Source: Galeruca laticollis
Taxonomy: Eukaryota; Arthropoda; Insecta; Coleoptera; Chrysomelidae
Assembly (NCBI GenBank): GCA_963921935.1
Contig: OY998180.1
Location: forward strand, 208,424,744-208,488,743
Length of the DNA: 64,000 nt
Reading direction: 5' to 3'
The position numbers and the translations under genes were made by a program. Each line of letters starts with the position of its first letter. The stretch's first letter is position 1. Below, one piece after another: positions 1 to 11,600 of the stretch. The notes below the pieces were generated by a model. The model worked only from the letters and a program-made list of their open reading frames with translations. It did no database searches and was not told the DNA's origin.

Positions 1-249
1 TCTCGCATATTAGATAGGTTGGCGGAAAAGTAAAAAGTTAAACAATGAGGTGAAGTTGATAAAAACAATTTCTGTCTTTTACTTTAGAGCATATGCATTG
101 AGTTTCACCCTGTTTGCAGTATCTGCACCTTCTTTTACTACCAAATGTGGGGAAATGATCAACTTTATCATATCGAATTTCATTTGCAGGTCTGAAAACC
201 ACAAGATGTTTGATTTTACTTTTCCGCCCAACCTATTTAATATGCGAGA
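1..249. mobile_element. MITE-like inverted-repeat element
   Basis: Bases 1-36 (beginning TCTCGCATATTAGATAGG) and 214-249 are inverted repeats with only a few differences, enclosing ~180 bp with no credible coding. This is the structure of a short non-autonomous DNA transposon. The left end coincides with the window edge, so neither a target duplication nor extra terminal bases can be seen. A terminus-like GCGGAAAAGTAAG also occurs near 1157, perhaps a decayed second copy. Family unknown. Confidence 0.6.
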
Positions 250-370
250 AAAGTATTGGTTTACCCACAAAAAAGTTGACATTTTGAAAAAAATTTATGA
301 GGTATTTTCACGTTTTTCATCAAGAACAACACGAAAAACTGTTTTTAGAAAAAAAAATCCTGCGTGTATT

Positions 371-393
371 CGTCGTCGTCGTCGTTGTCGTCG
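371..393. repeat. (CGT)n microsatellite
   Basis: Seven to eight CGT/CGG-like triplets in a row with one interruption (TTG). It is the GC-richest short tract in this part of the window and has no visible function. Confidence 0.8.
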
Positions 394-413
394 GCCACTT
401 TTCGTTACATGCC

Positions 414-1135
414 TTGTTAGCACGATACAGCCTCCGGAGTGCAACAAATAACCAATTTTATGATTGAATATTGTTCAAGACATCTCACAGATGAACCCTA
501 TTGATATTCAGCTCCCAATAGCCAGTACAACGGATGCTATGGTACTTGAAGTACGACATTTTTGTCATTTTTGCAGAAATTTCAATTTGTTAGCACGATA
601 CAGCCTCCGGAGTATATACAAGTGACCAATTTTATTATTGGATATTATTCAAGACGTCTCAAAGATGAACCCTATTGAGATTCAGCTCACTAAAGCCAGT
701 ACAACGAGTTCTATGGTACTTGAGGTACCAAATTTTTGTCATTTTTGGAGAATTTTCAGTTTTTTAGCACGATAAAGCCTCCAGCGTGGCCCATTTTATG
801 ATTGAATATTGTTCAAGGCGCCTTATAGATGAACCTTATTGATTTTTAGCTCACCAGAGCTAATACAACGGGTGCTATGGTAACTGAAGTGGCTCATTTT
901 TGTCCTTTTTGGAGAAATTTCGGCTCTAGTACGATATATAATTGGTTATTTTTCAAAGTGTCTCATTCAAGGTGTCTCACAGATGTACCCTATGGATTTT
1001 CAGCTGACTATAGCGAGTACAGCGGGTCCTATAAATCCAGATATTCTGCATTTTTGGTTAGTTTTGGAGCAATTTCGATTTGTTAACACGATACATCGCC
1101 CGAAGTGTATACAAGTGACAATTTTATGAGAGAAT
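414..1135. repeat. Diverged ~173-bp tandem repeat (4-5 units)
   Basis: The unit opens with TTGTTAGCACGATACAGCC at 414 and recurs at 587 and ~760 (period 173). Weaker copies follow near 920 and 1080. Each unit contains related phrases such as CAGATGAACCCTATTGA and TTTTTGTCATTTTTG. Units one to three are clearly alike; the last two are decayed and shortened. It resembles a short, old satellite array. Confidence 0.75.
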
Positions 1136-1760
1136 ATTAATCAGGGTACATAAGAGGTGCGGAAAAGTAAGTTTTATGTTCAACACCATTTATTTTTGGT
1201 CTTTAGTAAATCTTCTAAACATCCGCGTTTCTTTGAATGTATATACTTCATTTTTAGTACTTGTGCGATTTCATACCTAAAGTCATTTAGTTCTAACTAA
1301 TGACCTTCTTCATGAAATGAGGTTATATCACGCATGTACAACAACGAAGCATTATTTTGAGCAACATCTGGGCGACGTGTTCCTAAAGGGTTCCTATACA
1401 AACTCATGAACATGTCCATTGTACTAATCCCACCCATGTGTGGGTTATAATGCTAGACAGCATTTGGACAAACAATGACCGATTTCTTTTTCTGTACTTC
1501 ATCGTACCTTTTGATTGTCAATATAGGTTCAGAAGACATGTAAGAGCTGATTACTTAGGTAACTGCCTTATTATCGTACATCTTAACACAACTAAGTTTA
1601 TGGGTGTTATCGGTTCTGCAACAAAACAATCCTCGTCTCTTATTTTTGAGGTTTTTGGTACGATATAATTGATTATGTTAATGTTTTTCATGTTGCTCAT
1701 AGAGGGCGCTACTTACAACCTGTCGCTAAGATAAATTAGATTATAACTTTTCACCTTGTA
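1136..1760. other. Unassigned AT-rich sequence
   Basis: No conserved motif, repeat partner in the window or credible reading frame was found. The short frames here look random. Confidence 0.5.
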
Positions 1761-1762
1761 TA

Positions 1763-4169
1763 GGGTAAGTCCGGTATAGTTGGACCAGCGAGATAGACGG
1801 ACCAGGGCGAGAATTTCCAGACGTGTTTATCAGATGGCGCCCTCGATCCTAATTTGACGGAATGCCAGTCACGCCATACCAGTTGAGCGAAGGTGGTCGT
1901 TAAACAACGTTGAAATACATTTTTGTGACCCATTAGCGTTTAATACTACGTAATAAATTATTCGAGAATTTTATTGTGTGATGCTGAATTGATTCTAGGT
2001 AAGTTTTACAAGACAGTTATGCATAATATAGATTATATGGCCCCTGTAGACTATTTTAACCTAAAAATAAGAGCTCTGTCACCTTGATTAAGTATGAATA
2101 ATCAGTGGTCCATCTCTCCCGTAAGTTTGGGATAGATGGATCGCATATTTTAGGGTTAGTTGGACTCCATAATGCAATGGAAGCTGTGACAAATAAGACA
2201 ATGAGCGTTAATCAGGCAGCCAAAGAATTTGGGATACCGAAAACGACCTTTAAAAGAAGACTAATGTCTAGTAATAGTAATAGAATGAATCGCCTTGGAC
2301 CTGACTCTCAGCTAGGTGATGAGGCGGACAAAAAATAAGTGGCTCACATACTTAAGTTACAGAAATATGGTTTTGCTCCAGACAGAGACAGCGTTAGAAA
2401 AATGGCATACGAACTTGCAGAAAAACTTAAAATTATGCATACTTTTAACAGAGATACGTGTAAAGGAGGCTATGATTGGCTCCAATTATTTTTATCTCGT
2501 CATCCTGAGATTTCAAGCCGAGAGAATTTCTTATTCACGAGCAAGAGGTTTGTGCAAAGAAAATGTTAGAAAGTATTTTCGCTTATTAGCTCAGGTTTTG
2601 GATGAAAATGATTTAAATGATAAGCCCGTCCATATATTCAATGTAGATGAAACTGGACTACAGTTAAACAATAAACCAGGTCAGGTTCTAGCCAAGAAGG
2701 GGTCAAAATGTGTGGCAAACATTACTTCAGCAGAAAAAGGGGAAACGATATCCGTAGTGTTTCTGACTCCATACTGTATTTTTAAGGGGGAGAATAGAAA
2801 GGAAGAATTTTCAACCGGAATGCCCCCTGGGTCATATATCGCAATGTCAGAAAAGTCTGCATATGTTAATGCCGATATATATCTTCATTGGCTGAAAACT
2901 CATTTCCTGCTAAGAAAACCGAATGGAAAAGTCTTACTTATTTTGGACGGACATGCTTCCCACACAAACTCTCTCAGTATGTTGGTGTTTTCGGAAGCGA
3001 ATGATATCATTCTTTTTTCAAGTCCTTAAAGAGCTTCTATTATTCGGCCTGCACTAGCTTCATGAAAGCAAATCCTGCAAGAAAATTGGGTAGACTTCAG
3101 TTCGGTGAACTATTGGGTTGCTCTTGGAACAAAGCTGCTACGGTACAGAATGCTGTGTCCGGATTTAAAGCCACAGGTATTGTTCCATTTTGGCCCGATG
3201 CAATCCCAGATTACGCTTACCTTACTCCAAAGGAAAACGCTGATTTTGCTTCTGCAGAAAACAATATCCAAGCTTCCTTGCCGTCCAATACGGATATTGT
3301 CAACAACGATGTGTCATGCACTAACGATTCTCCACAGCCAAATTGTTCTCATCATAGTGACAAAGTAATTAATACGCCTCCGTCTACAAAAACTGTCACA
3401 CCTAGGAAGCTTCTGGATGACATATCACCAATTCCTGTTTCTGCGTGTTCACAAAAAGCCAAGAGACGCGGACGTCAACTTGCAGAAGTTGACGTCCGCC
3501 TGAAAATATCGAAGTTGTGAAGAACAAGAAACGTCTCTTATCTACAGCTCCATTAAAGAAGCCAAAAAATATTTTAAAAAGGTAAAACGCCCGTTAAGAA
3601 GAGCAACAGTTCCTACCTCAGACTCCTCTGATTCTGATAGCCCTATACTAGATGATGAGAGTAGTGACGGTGAAACAGAAGACAATGCTGAGCGCATATG
3701 CTGTGGGGAGGAGTTTCTTAGTACAAAAAAGAAAGATGAATGGCTCTGTTGCATTATTTGAAAAGGTTGGACGCATGAAGGATGTACTGGTTATATCAAC
3801 TTATGCAATGAATGTGGAAAAATAGCCGCAAAAAAGAAATAAATGTTTTTGTGTGCTAATATTAGTTATAATTATATGTTAATTATTATTTAAGTCATTT
3901 GTCATTAGCTCTAGGAATACATTTCCTACTGGTCCGTCTCTCCCGATGTTGATGGTCCATCTAAACCGGAGAAGGTCCGTCTAACCCAAATTTTTTGCAA
4001 TTATATTTTTTTAGTTTTATCTTTTTGAGAATAATATTTTCTAGTTTTGTTATCACCAACCTGTACTCTTGTTAATAAATACTTACACGAATATTCAGAA
4101 TCTTACTAAACATTTTGATGAAGTTTTGTTAATTTCAATAAAAGTGGTCCAACTATACCGAACTTACCC
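1763..4169 (+). mobile_element. pogo/Tigger-like DNA transposon
   Basis: The left end (GGGTAAGTCCGGTATAGTTG from 1763) is matched by the inverted right end (ending at 4169) with one main difference over ~25 bp. TA lies directly outside both ends (1761-1762 and 4170-4171), as expected for the TA target of the Tc1/mariner/pogo superfamily. The 2.4-kb length and the CENP-B/DDE_1 type protein inside fit a full-length pogo element that is no longer active. Confidence 0.85.
2105..3841 (+). pseudogene. pogo-like transposase, broken
   Basis: Domain order is visible despite lesions. A psq-type helix-turn-helix (MSVNQAAKEFGIPKTTFKRR, ~2199-2258) is followed by a CENP-B-type second DNA-binding domain (~2340-2520). 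The DDE_1 catalytic domain has its first Asp in VHIFNVDETGL (~2627) and its second in LLILDGHASH (~2937). A C-terminal Ser/Asp-rich tail ends in a Cys/His zinc-binding motif (CCGEEF...CNECGK, ~3690-3830). Lesions: an in-frame TAA at 2336, a frame change near 2525, and a deletion near 3013-3020 that joins DIILF directly to FFKSLKS. The deletion removes the usual LPPH...LQPLD segment carrying the third catalytic acid. There is a further stop near 3760. The protein cannot be active. Start unclear; the frame is open before the first ATG. Confidence 0.85.
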
Positions 4170-4334
4170 TATCTAATGATGAATCGGTTTTAAAATCTGA
4201 CAGAGCAGTCATTTTCACTTTAAACTTTTTTAAGAAAAATCGATTTAATGCAGATTATGTTTTGGTTAGGAAAAATTATTATTATGTAGAAAATAAACAA
4301 GAAAAACAAAAAAAAAACACTAAGAAATGTGAAC

Positions 4335-5190
4335 CTAATGTAGTTGTTCAAAGTGTGCATCATTCACTTCGATACATTTTGTAATCCTTTTTCTGAGAGA
4401 CAGGCGAGTTCTAAATAATGCTACTTCGAATTCGTGCAGCCGCTTGTATTCTACGCCACAACTCCTCGGGAGAATCTACAGTTTCTATATACACTATGTC
4501 TTTCATCCGTGCCCAAATAAAAAAATCCATCGGATTTAAGTTGGGCCTTCTATGTATACTGTCACGACCAATTCATTCATGGGGAAAGACGTTATCTAAA
4601 TATTCACGCTCCGGCCGAGAAAAATGTGATGGTGCCCTGTCCTGCATAAACCACATATTCACCCTTAAATTGAGCGGTAATTCTTCAAGCAATTTCCATA
4701 AATTTTGTTGAAGAATATTTAAATAAAGTGGGGCGATTACAGAAGGTAGGGATTGGAAAAGGTCCAGCAAAATACTTTGAAATTACACCGCACCAAACAT
4801 TTACTATTAATTAATGCTGGAAATGTCTTTCCTTTACAGAATGGAGGTTTTCTGACTACCACAAACGGTTGTTTCGCCAGTTGAAAACTGCACGGCTTGT
4901 AAACGTTGCCTAATCAGTGAAGAGGCTATTATTTAAAAAATTAGGGTTCATATTTTACTGCTCTTCCGTAGGAGGGCGAGAAGAACTTGCGGCAACAAAT
5001 TCTGCACAGGAATGTAGTGATACGGATGAACTTCTATGTTCAAAATTCTCCAAATCGATGGGTAACTTATGCCCACTTCCACACCCAAGTGACGAATACA
5101 CCTGGATTTACGTACACTCTAACCAAAACCCCCTCTTCCTGATCAACCGATATAGTTCTCTTTTCTATCGTACCAAAAACCGTAGAGCTG
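4335..5190 (-). pseudogene. Long-TIR Tc1/mariner-like transposase relic
   Basis: Reading minus, a heavily decayed transposase can be followed. VDQEEGVLVRV (~5150) leads into a helix-turn-helix end, VGISYPSIWRIL (~5070), then FLNNSLFTD-stop-ATFTS (~4920, first catalytic Asp kept and the following Glu now a stop). Then come VNVWCGVISKYFAGPF (~4775), LRVNMWFMQDRAPSHFS (second Asp, ~4640) and FFIWARMKDIVY (~4510). It ends with a KCIEVND-like tail near 4350. It is the same family as the transposases at 6164-7795, 14643-27770 and 43601-46618. No TIRs were found here. The gypsy element at 5278 begins just upstream of its 5' end and may have cut it off. Confidence 0.7.
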
Positions 5191-5277
5191 CTAATTTTTG
5201 AAGTCGATAGTCCAAGAAACACGATGAATATAGTAAAAAACACAAGATAATTGTGACTTTGATATAACTTTGAATAC

Positions 5278-5464
5278 TGTAAGATCCTCCCTGTATATAT
5301 ATTTCTGTATATTTACTTTTATTTAATTACATGTTTTTATATGATACATACCTTATCGATATATGGACGAGTTTTGCAAAAGCAGTATACGAATAAATAC
5401 GTTTCACATTAAACGTTGTTTTATTGGTTATTAGTGATTATATTCAAATTAATATTTTCATATA
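5278..5464 (+). repeat. 5' LTR of the gypsy element, main part
   Basis: Matches 12837-13019 almost base for base. The LTR is interrupted after TTTTCATATA by the transposon at 5465-8500 and finishes with TATATAACA at 8501-8509. Removing the insertion and one TA restores exactly the 3' LTR sequence at this point, proving the TA duplication. Confidence 0.9.
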
Positions 5465-5970
5465 CAGGGTGTCCCGGGACAAATGGGAAAAAAGTCAGGA
5501 GCATATAATCTGAGCCAAAATAATGTTAGTACTTCATATAAACTTTTTCTATGCAGGCCCTCGTTTTCGAGTTATAGGCCTTCAAAGTTTTAATTTTGAA
5601 TTTGGTTTTTATTTTCATTTTTTTGTACTAATTATTTAATCTTAATAAAATTTATGGCAAAGCTATAATGTACGTGTATGTTTATTTTGGAAAGGTGAAC
5701 AGATTTACAGTAGTGCATTGAAGCCAGGGACGGACTACTCGCAATGGTTAGTGATCCAAAAATTTTGCAGGGATGGCACACCCTGTATGAAATGATTGAA
5801 ATTGACTTCCCCACACATTGAGCTAACGAAAAGGTACTCTTGTTAGAATTCGATAAAATAAGCCGTTGGGATAATATTTACAGTTTTATTAATGCACTAC
5901 GTACAAATCTACCTGACTAACTTATTAATACGATGTCCAAGATTTACCTACAGTACTACAAAAAAATAAT
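5465..5970. repeat. Left TIR of the 3-kb transposon
   Basis: Inverted partner of ~7975-8500. An internal inverted CACCCTGTAT module sits at ~5781-5790, so the arm contains a second copy of the terminal motif pointing the other way. A related module occurs at the same place in the right arm (~8180). Confidence 0.85.
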
Positions 5971-6163
5971 TTGATGTTAGTAGGTGATAAGAACATTAAG
6001 AACTTATTCAATGGGAATTCAATAGGTACGTAAACAACGTAATTAGTTGTTTTCAATCAAAATTACGAACACAACATAATTAAACCATTAAGAAAACCTC
6101 AAAAAACAAAAGTTATAAAACATTGGACTAAAACTAATTCCTAAACAACAACAAAAACTTACG

Positions 6164-7795
6164 TTATTCCAATACATGTTCAATATGAGCTCCTCCCACT
6201 TCCACGCACATTCTAAGTCTACGAAGGTTGTTTCTTTGCACTTGAAAGAGCAATCCTACATTATTTCTAATAACATTGCAGTGTATCACAATTCTGTCTA
6301 TTAAATCTTGCCTTGTTTGCACAGGTGTTGCGTATACCTTACTTTTGAGATAATCCTAGAGAAATAAATCCATAGAAATAACGTCTCCTGATCGCGGTGG
6401 CCATTGAAAAGGGCCTCCACGACCAATCCATCTATTAGGAAACCTTGTGTGTAAATGCTGTCGTACATCTAAACTGAAATGAGGAGGGGCCCCATCATGC
6501 ATGAACCATAAATTCCTACGAGTTTGTAGTAGCACATCATCAAACAGGTTCCATAACTCATTTTGCAAAAACTCCAAATATCTCTGACCGTTCAAAGTAC
6601 CGTCAATGAAGTATGGCCCTATCAAATGATTGCCAACTATTCCTGCCCAAACATTATGCTGGCTCCTAGTTTGGATAATGCCATGTGGATTCACATCATC
6701 CCATAAATACATATTATGAGAATTTATGACTCCATCTCTGGTGAAACCGGATTCGTTCGTAAATAGAAAGTTACTAATAAATGTATTGTCTGCATGTTGC
6801 TCTCGCAGAAACCACTGACTATACTCAATTCATGAAGGATTATCAGCCACTGTCATACTGTGTATTTTTTCATGTGAAAATGATATAACAGCTCTTCCTT
6901 TAGGACGCGATGAACAACTGATTTCGAGACGTTATGTTCTCTTGATAATGTTACGAACTCCACACCGAAGCAGATACTAAGTACGGTCCTGTAACCTTAT
7001 GTTAATGGAGTTAAAAAAATGGCGAGCGCGCCAAATTCTGGGAAGGTCTATTGGGATTTATTGTGACAGTTTTTATAGACATGTTCTCGGAAGGTCTTTC
7101 AAAGATTAAGCCGGCAACCGAGAAATATCGCGAAAGGCATTTGTTTTGTGTAAGCCGCAGTCCGGAATGTTCTAGTAAAAAAAGCTTTGATATGAGTAAA
7201 GGATCGATCAGGAGATGAGTTAGTTGATAATTAGACATCGTGAGTTAAACAGTAAATAAGTGAATATGAAGTGTTTATATAAATTAGTTTGAGTGAATAT
7301 ACAGTTAATATAAATTAATAATTAAGTGATTAGTTAAGTATATATAAATTAAGTGTTAGTGAGTTAGTGTTTCAATAAATTAGTAAGTAGCCATACCGAG
7401 TGTTTAAAATTTATCCCACCCATTTATTGTCTAAATAAATAAGAAAAACATTACAATAATTTTCGTAAACTCGTTGATGGTTCATTATCAACTGCATTTA
7501 ACAAGTCTTGTTCAACTGCCACAGTACGTACGCTTCGTACTTGACCTTTTCCACCTTTTTTGGCAGAAAACTTCCCAAAATTTAAAAATTTGTTTTGTAT
7601 ACATGGAAAATTACATTTACTTATTCATACCTGTTTCTCGTAATCTGAGATCAATACGCTCAAACATTCGTCTGTCTGGCAATGCTCTGTTTGCAAAATG
7701 TTCTGCATAAAGCCTTCTGCCTCTAAACAGTTTCGAGAAGCCAGTCCATACATTAAATGCATATCTGCGTACTCAATAAATGTTAATACTGCCAT
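6164..7795 (-). pseudogene. Tc1/mariner-like transposase, interrupted by a solo LTR
   Basis: Starts at ATG 7795 (MAVLTFIEYADMHLMYGLAS), a DUF4817-like helix-turn-helix. It then reads GQVRSVRTVAVEQDLL to SLRKL, where a solo LTR (6949-7455) splits it. It resumes SREHNVSKSVVHRVL, FLFTNESGF, NVWAGIVGNHLIGPYF, NLWFMHDGAPPHFS, NRWIGRGGPFQWPPRS, and ends with MCVEVGGAHIEHVLE-stop at 6164. In this family the segment before ESGF carries the first catalytic Asp; here the codon at 6755-6757 is Asn. The second Asp (HDGAPPH) is kept. The third-acid region is scrambled (PPRSGDVISMDLFL, then stop). There are frameshifts in the helix-turn-helix part. Inactive. Confidence 0.85.
6949..7455. mobile_element. Solo LTR inside the transposase gene
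   Basis: Starts TGTTACGAAC and ends AACATTACA (TG...CA ends). It is flanked by the 4-bp duplication ATAA at 6945-6948 and 7456-7459. Removing the 507-bp segment and one ATAA rejoins the transposase in frame as SLRKL-SREHNVS. No coding lies inside. AATAAA signals occur near its right part. A 4-bp duplication fits a Ty3/gypsy or related LTR element; the family is not identified. Confidence 0.85.
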
Positions 7796-7974
7796 TGTAG
7801 GTAACTGTTAAATTGAGGAATTATGAATTATTGACAAGTACTGACTATGAACTATTCTACACAACGTTTAACAACTAATGCTTGATAAACGTTAAAAACA
7901 CTTTTAAAAAGTTTTTACCAACTTTCGAATTAATAAGTCGTTACTGTTTCTTATCTTCTGCTATCGTTAAATTA

Positions 7975-8500
7975 TATTTTAGTAGTACTGTAGGTAAATC
8001 TTGGATATCGTATTAATAAGTTAGTTTTACCTCGTTGTGAAAATGGTGAATGCATAAATTGGTACGTAGTGCATTAATAAAACTGTAAATATTAGCCAAA
8101 CGGCTTATTTGATCGAATTCCAACAAGTGCACCTTTTCGTTAGCTTAATGTGTGGGCAAGTCAATTTCGATCATTTCATACAGGGTGTGCCATCCCTGTA
8201 AATTTTTTGGATCACTAACCATTACGAGTAGTCCGACCCTGGGTTCCAGGTACTACTGTAAATTTGTTTACCTTTCCAAAATAAACATACACATACATTA
8301 TAGCTTTGACGTAAATTTTATAAAGATCAAATAACTAGTACAAAAAATAAAAATAAAAACCAAATTGAAAATTAAAACTTTGGAGGCCTATAACTCGAAA
8401 ACAAGGGCCTGCATAGAAAAAGTTTATATGAAGTACTAACATTATTTTGGCTCAGATTATACGCTCCTGACTTTTTTCCCATTAGTCCCGGGACACCCTG
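7975..8500. repeat. Right TIR of the 3-kb transposon
   Basis: Inverted partner of 5465-~5970. It runs to the CACCCTG terminus at 8500, beside the TA target duplicate. Confidence 0.85.
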
Positions 8501-8530
8501 TATATAACAGTTCGCGACGAGGTGTTTTTC
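8501..8530 (+). other. End of 5' LTR and primer-binding-site region
   Basis: TATATAACA (8501-8509) completes the 5' LTR. The following GTTCGCGACGAGGTG is where a primer-binding site is expected. I cannot match it to a tRNA 3' end by eye, so the primer is left open. Confidence 0.5.
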
Positions 8531-8621
8531 TCTTTGAATTCACGTGTGCATAATCGGAAAGTATAGTTTATCAGTTAGTGCTGATATTTTTGTTTTTAAG
8601 TAATTGCTAGTGGTAAAAAAA

Positions 8622-11600
8622 ATGCCGGCTGATAAAGATAATCAACAATGTTTTGGGTTATTAAGAACCTTAAATACTTTTGATCCTGATAGATCGGATT
8701 TTTCGGTATTTAAAGAAAGACTATTCCAGTTTTTTATTGCAAATGAAATAAATGACGCTAACCGAAAAAAAGCCGTACTTTTAAATACTTTATCGGAGAA
8801 TTGTTATGAATTGGTGCGGAATTTATGTGTACCAGATCTTCCGAATGCAAAAACTTTCGATGAATTAATTAAATTATTGGACGAACATTTAAATCCAGTA
8901 AAGTCGTACTTCGCAGAAAGATTACAATTGTACTCTGCACGGAGGAAACCTAGTGAAAGTTTGGGAAGCACGTGTAAAAAATTTAGCTTCAAAGTGTAAT
9001 TTTGGCACTGAATTAGGTGCCATAATGCGTGATATTTTTGTTATCGGCATTAGTGAAGAAAGGATAATGGATCGCCTTTTTGAAGAAGATGCTTCCAGCG
9101 CAAATGTTACGCTGAAATCAGTAGTTAGATTAGCCATTTCCAAGGAATCTTCTTTGAAGGAACACGCGTTGAGAGAAAGCTTGGGTGCGGTGGTGAAACG
9201 AGAACCGACCGACTCGATGAATTTCCATTGTCAAAGGAAGAATAAGGGCCAGATCACACGCAATTCTTCTAGCCAGCCGTTTCAGCGATATCAAAAAGAC
9301 CAAGGCAGCAGCGGTTTAGCTGGTAAGAATAGTGTCAGAAATCCTACGGTAAGCAATCGTAAATATTCTATAAAATGTACTGTTTGCGGTCGTAGTAATC
9401 ACACGGTAAATGATTGTGCATATAAAAATTGTAATTGCCATAAATGTGGTGTGAGAGGCCATTTAGCTACTCAGTGCAAAAAAATTTCACATAAATATTT
9501 GGAAGTAGATAATGTAGTCGATACTGACCAATCAATGTTTAATTTATCGGATTTAAATAAACCGGTTGCGGAGAATTTTGATGAATTTGATAATTATTTG
9601 TTAAATTTTGGGAATTTAAGCGACAATGTTGATAAGAATGGAAATATTAAACCTGTTTTTGTAAATATGCTTGTTGAAAATATACCAATGAGTTTTGAGG
9701 CGGATTCTGGTTTTGCTCATGCCGCAAAATTATACCAAAAACATTTTTCAAATAAAAAATTAGAAAAGAATGATTTATCATTGAAGGATTATGTGGGTGT
9801 TACTTTTAAACCCTTGGGATTTGTTAATTTCCATTTGGTTTTTGAAAATAAAAATTATGTATTAAAAACTTATGTTATTAAAGACGGGGGTCCACCACTA
9901 ATTGGTAGAAATGGTATAAATATGCTTAAATTGGGTATCTGCAAAATTCTGAATGCCGAAAGTTTGAATGATATATCTGATACAAATTTATTAGAGAGCT
10001 GTACAAATATAGATGCTTCTATCCAGGTTACTTCTTTGATTAAAAAATATGGTGCTATATTTGATAACAGATTGGGAACATTTAACAAATTTAAAATTTC
10101 ATTAAAGCTAAAGGAAGGCGCTGTGGAGAAATTTTGCAAGCCTAGACCAGTACCGTTCGCTTTAAAACTCAAAGTGGAACAGGAAATCGAAAGGTTAGTA
10201 AAAATGAATGTTTTAGTACCAACAGAGTTTTCAAAATGGGCTACTCCTATCGTTCCAGTTTTAAAAAACAATGGAGGTATAAGAATATGCGGAGATTTTA
10301 AAGTTACGTTAAACCCAAATTTGTGAATTCAACATTTTCCTTTGCCGAGAATAGAGTATCTTTTTTCGCAATTAAGTTTTCAAAAATCGACCTCTCGGAA
10401 GCTTAACAACAGGTGGAGTTGACAGAAGCTTCTAGAGAACTTGTTACTATAACTACACATAAAGGACTTTACTCTTATAAACGTTTACCTTACGGGATAA
10501 CGAGTGCCCCAGCTATATTTCAAAATATAATGGAACAAATGTTTGTTTTTCCGGGTGTTGTCTGTTTCCTTGATGATATTTTAGTAACAGGTAAAGATGA
10601 CCGTGAGCATCTGGAGCGTTTATAAAAAGTGTTTAAGCGTCTTCATGAATGTGGACTTAAAGTTAAAAAAGGCAAATGTACATTTTTTCAAAATTCGGTA
10701 TAATATTTAGGTCATGTAATTGACAAATTTGGATTACATACGCTAGACGAGCGAGTTACTGCTATTAAAAAAGCCAAGGTTCCGAAAACAGTTACGGAAC
10801 TCAAATCTTTCTTAGGAATGGTACATTTTTATTGTAAATTTATTAGGAATGCATCACAAATTTTGAAACCTCTTTATTGTTTGTTAAAAAAAGACTCAGC
10901 TTGGAATTGGACGCCTGAGTGTACGTAAAGTTTAGAAGGAGCTAATGCTATGTTGACATCTTCTTCGGTGTTAGCACATTCTAATCCCGAAGAAAAAATA
11001 AAACTAACGGTTGATGCTTCTCAGTTTGCTCTGGGAGCCACTCTCTCTGATGTCTACAAGGATAAAACGAAAAGGCCAATTGCTTTTGCGTCAACTTTGT
11101 TAAAATCCAGCGAAATAAAATATTCTCAAATTGAAAAAGAGGCTCTAGCCATTATTTTTGGCGTAAATAAATTTTTTCAATATCTCTATGGACAAAGATT
11201 TATTTTATGCACTGACCTTAAACCTTTACTAACCATTTTTGGCAATAAAAAAGGTTTACCAATTTTTGCAGCCAATCGGATACAAAGATGGGCGCATATT
11301 TTATCAGCTTTTTCGTATGACATAGTTTACGTCAAAAGTAAAGATAATGTTGCAGATTGTTTGTCCAGACTTCCCGTTAATCCCCACTCCATTTTTAAGC
11401 TCAGAATTTTATTATTCATATTTAAATTATATTGAAGACTCCGATTTTCCTTTGAATGTTCACTCTCTAAAAAAGAGACGGCGAAGGATCCTATTCTTAG
11501 TAAAATTATATATTTTGTTAAAAGGGGATGGCCTTCTACTTGTCCTTCAAGTGAAATTCAACCATATTTTATAAAAAAAAATGAAATTTTTATGGAACAA

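Larger units (their letters stand above)
5465..8500 (-). mobile_element. Tc1/mariner-like transposon with ~505-bp TIRs
   Basis: Begins CAGGGTGTCCCGGGAC and ends in its inverted copy, with TA on both sides (5463-5464, 8501-8502). The two arms (5465-~5970 and ~7975-8500) are inverted repeats over ~505 bp with scattered differences. That is much longer than ordinary mariner TIRs. The single gene, a transposase, reads minus. The element inserted into the 5' LTR of the gypsy element, so it is younger than that element. A 507-bp solo LTR later landed in its transposase gene. Confidence 0.9.

Noticed and set aside
50..451. 133-residue plus-strand frame at the window start
   Set aside because: It crosses the inverted-repeat element and the CGT microsatellite (giving an Arg run), has no motif, and is not protein-like as a whole.
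5632..8334. Matching 60-residue frames at 5632-5814 (-) and 8152-8334 (+)
   Set aside because: Again the two arms of one TIR; similarity is due to the repeat, not to a gene.
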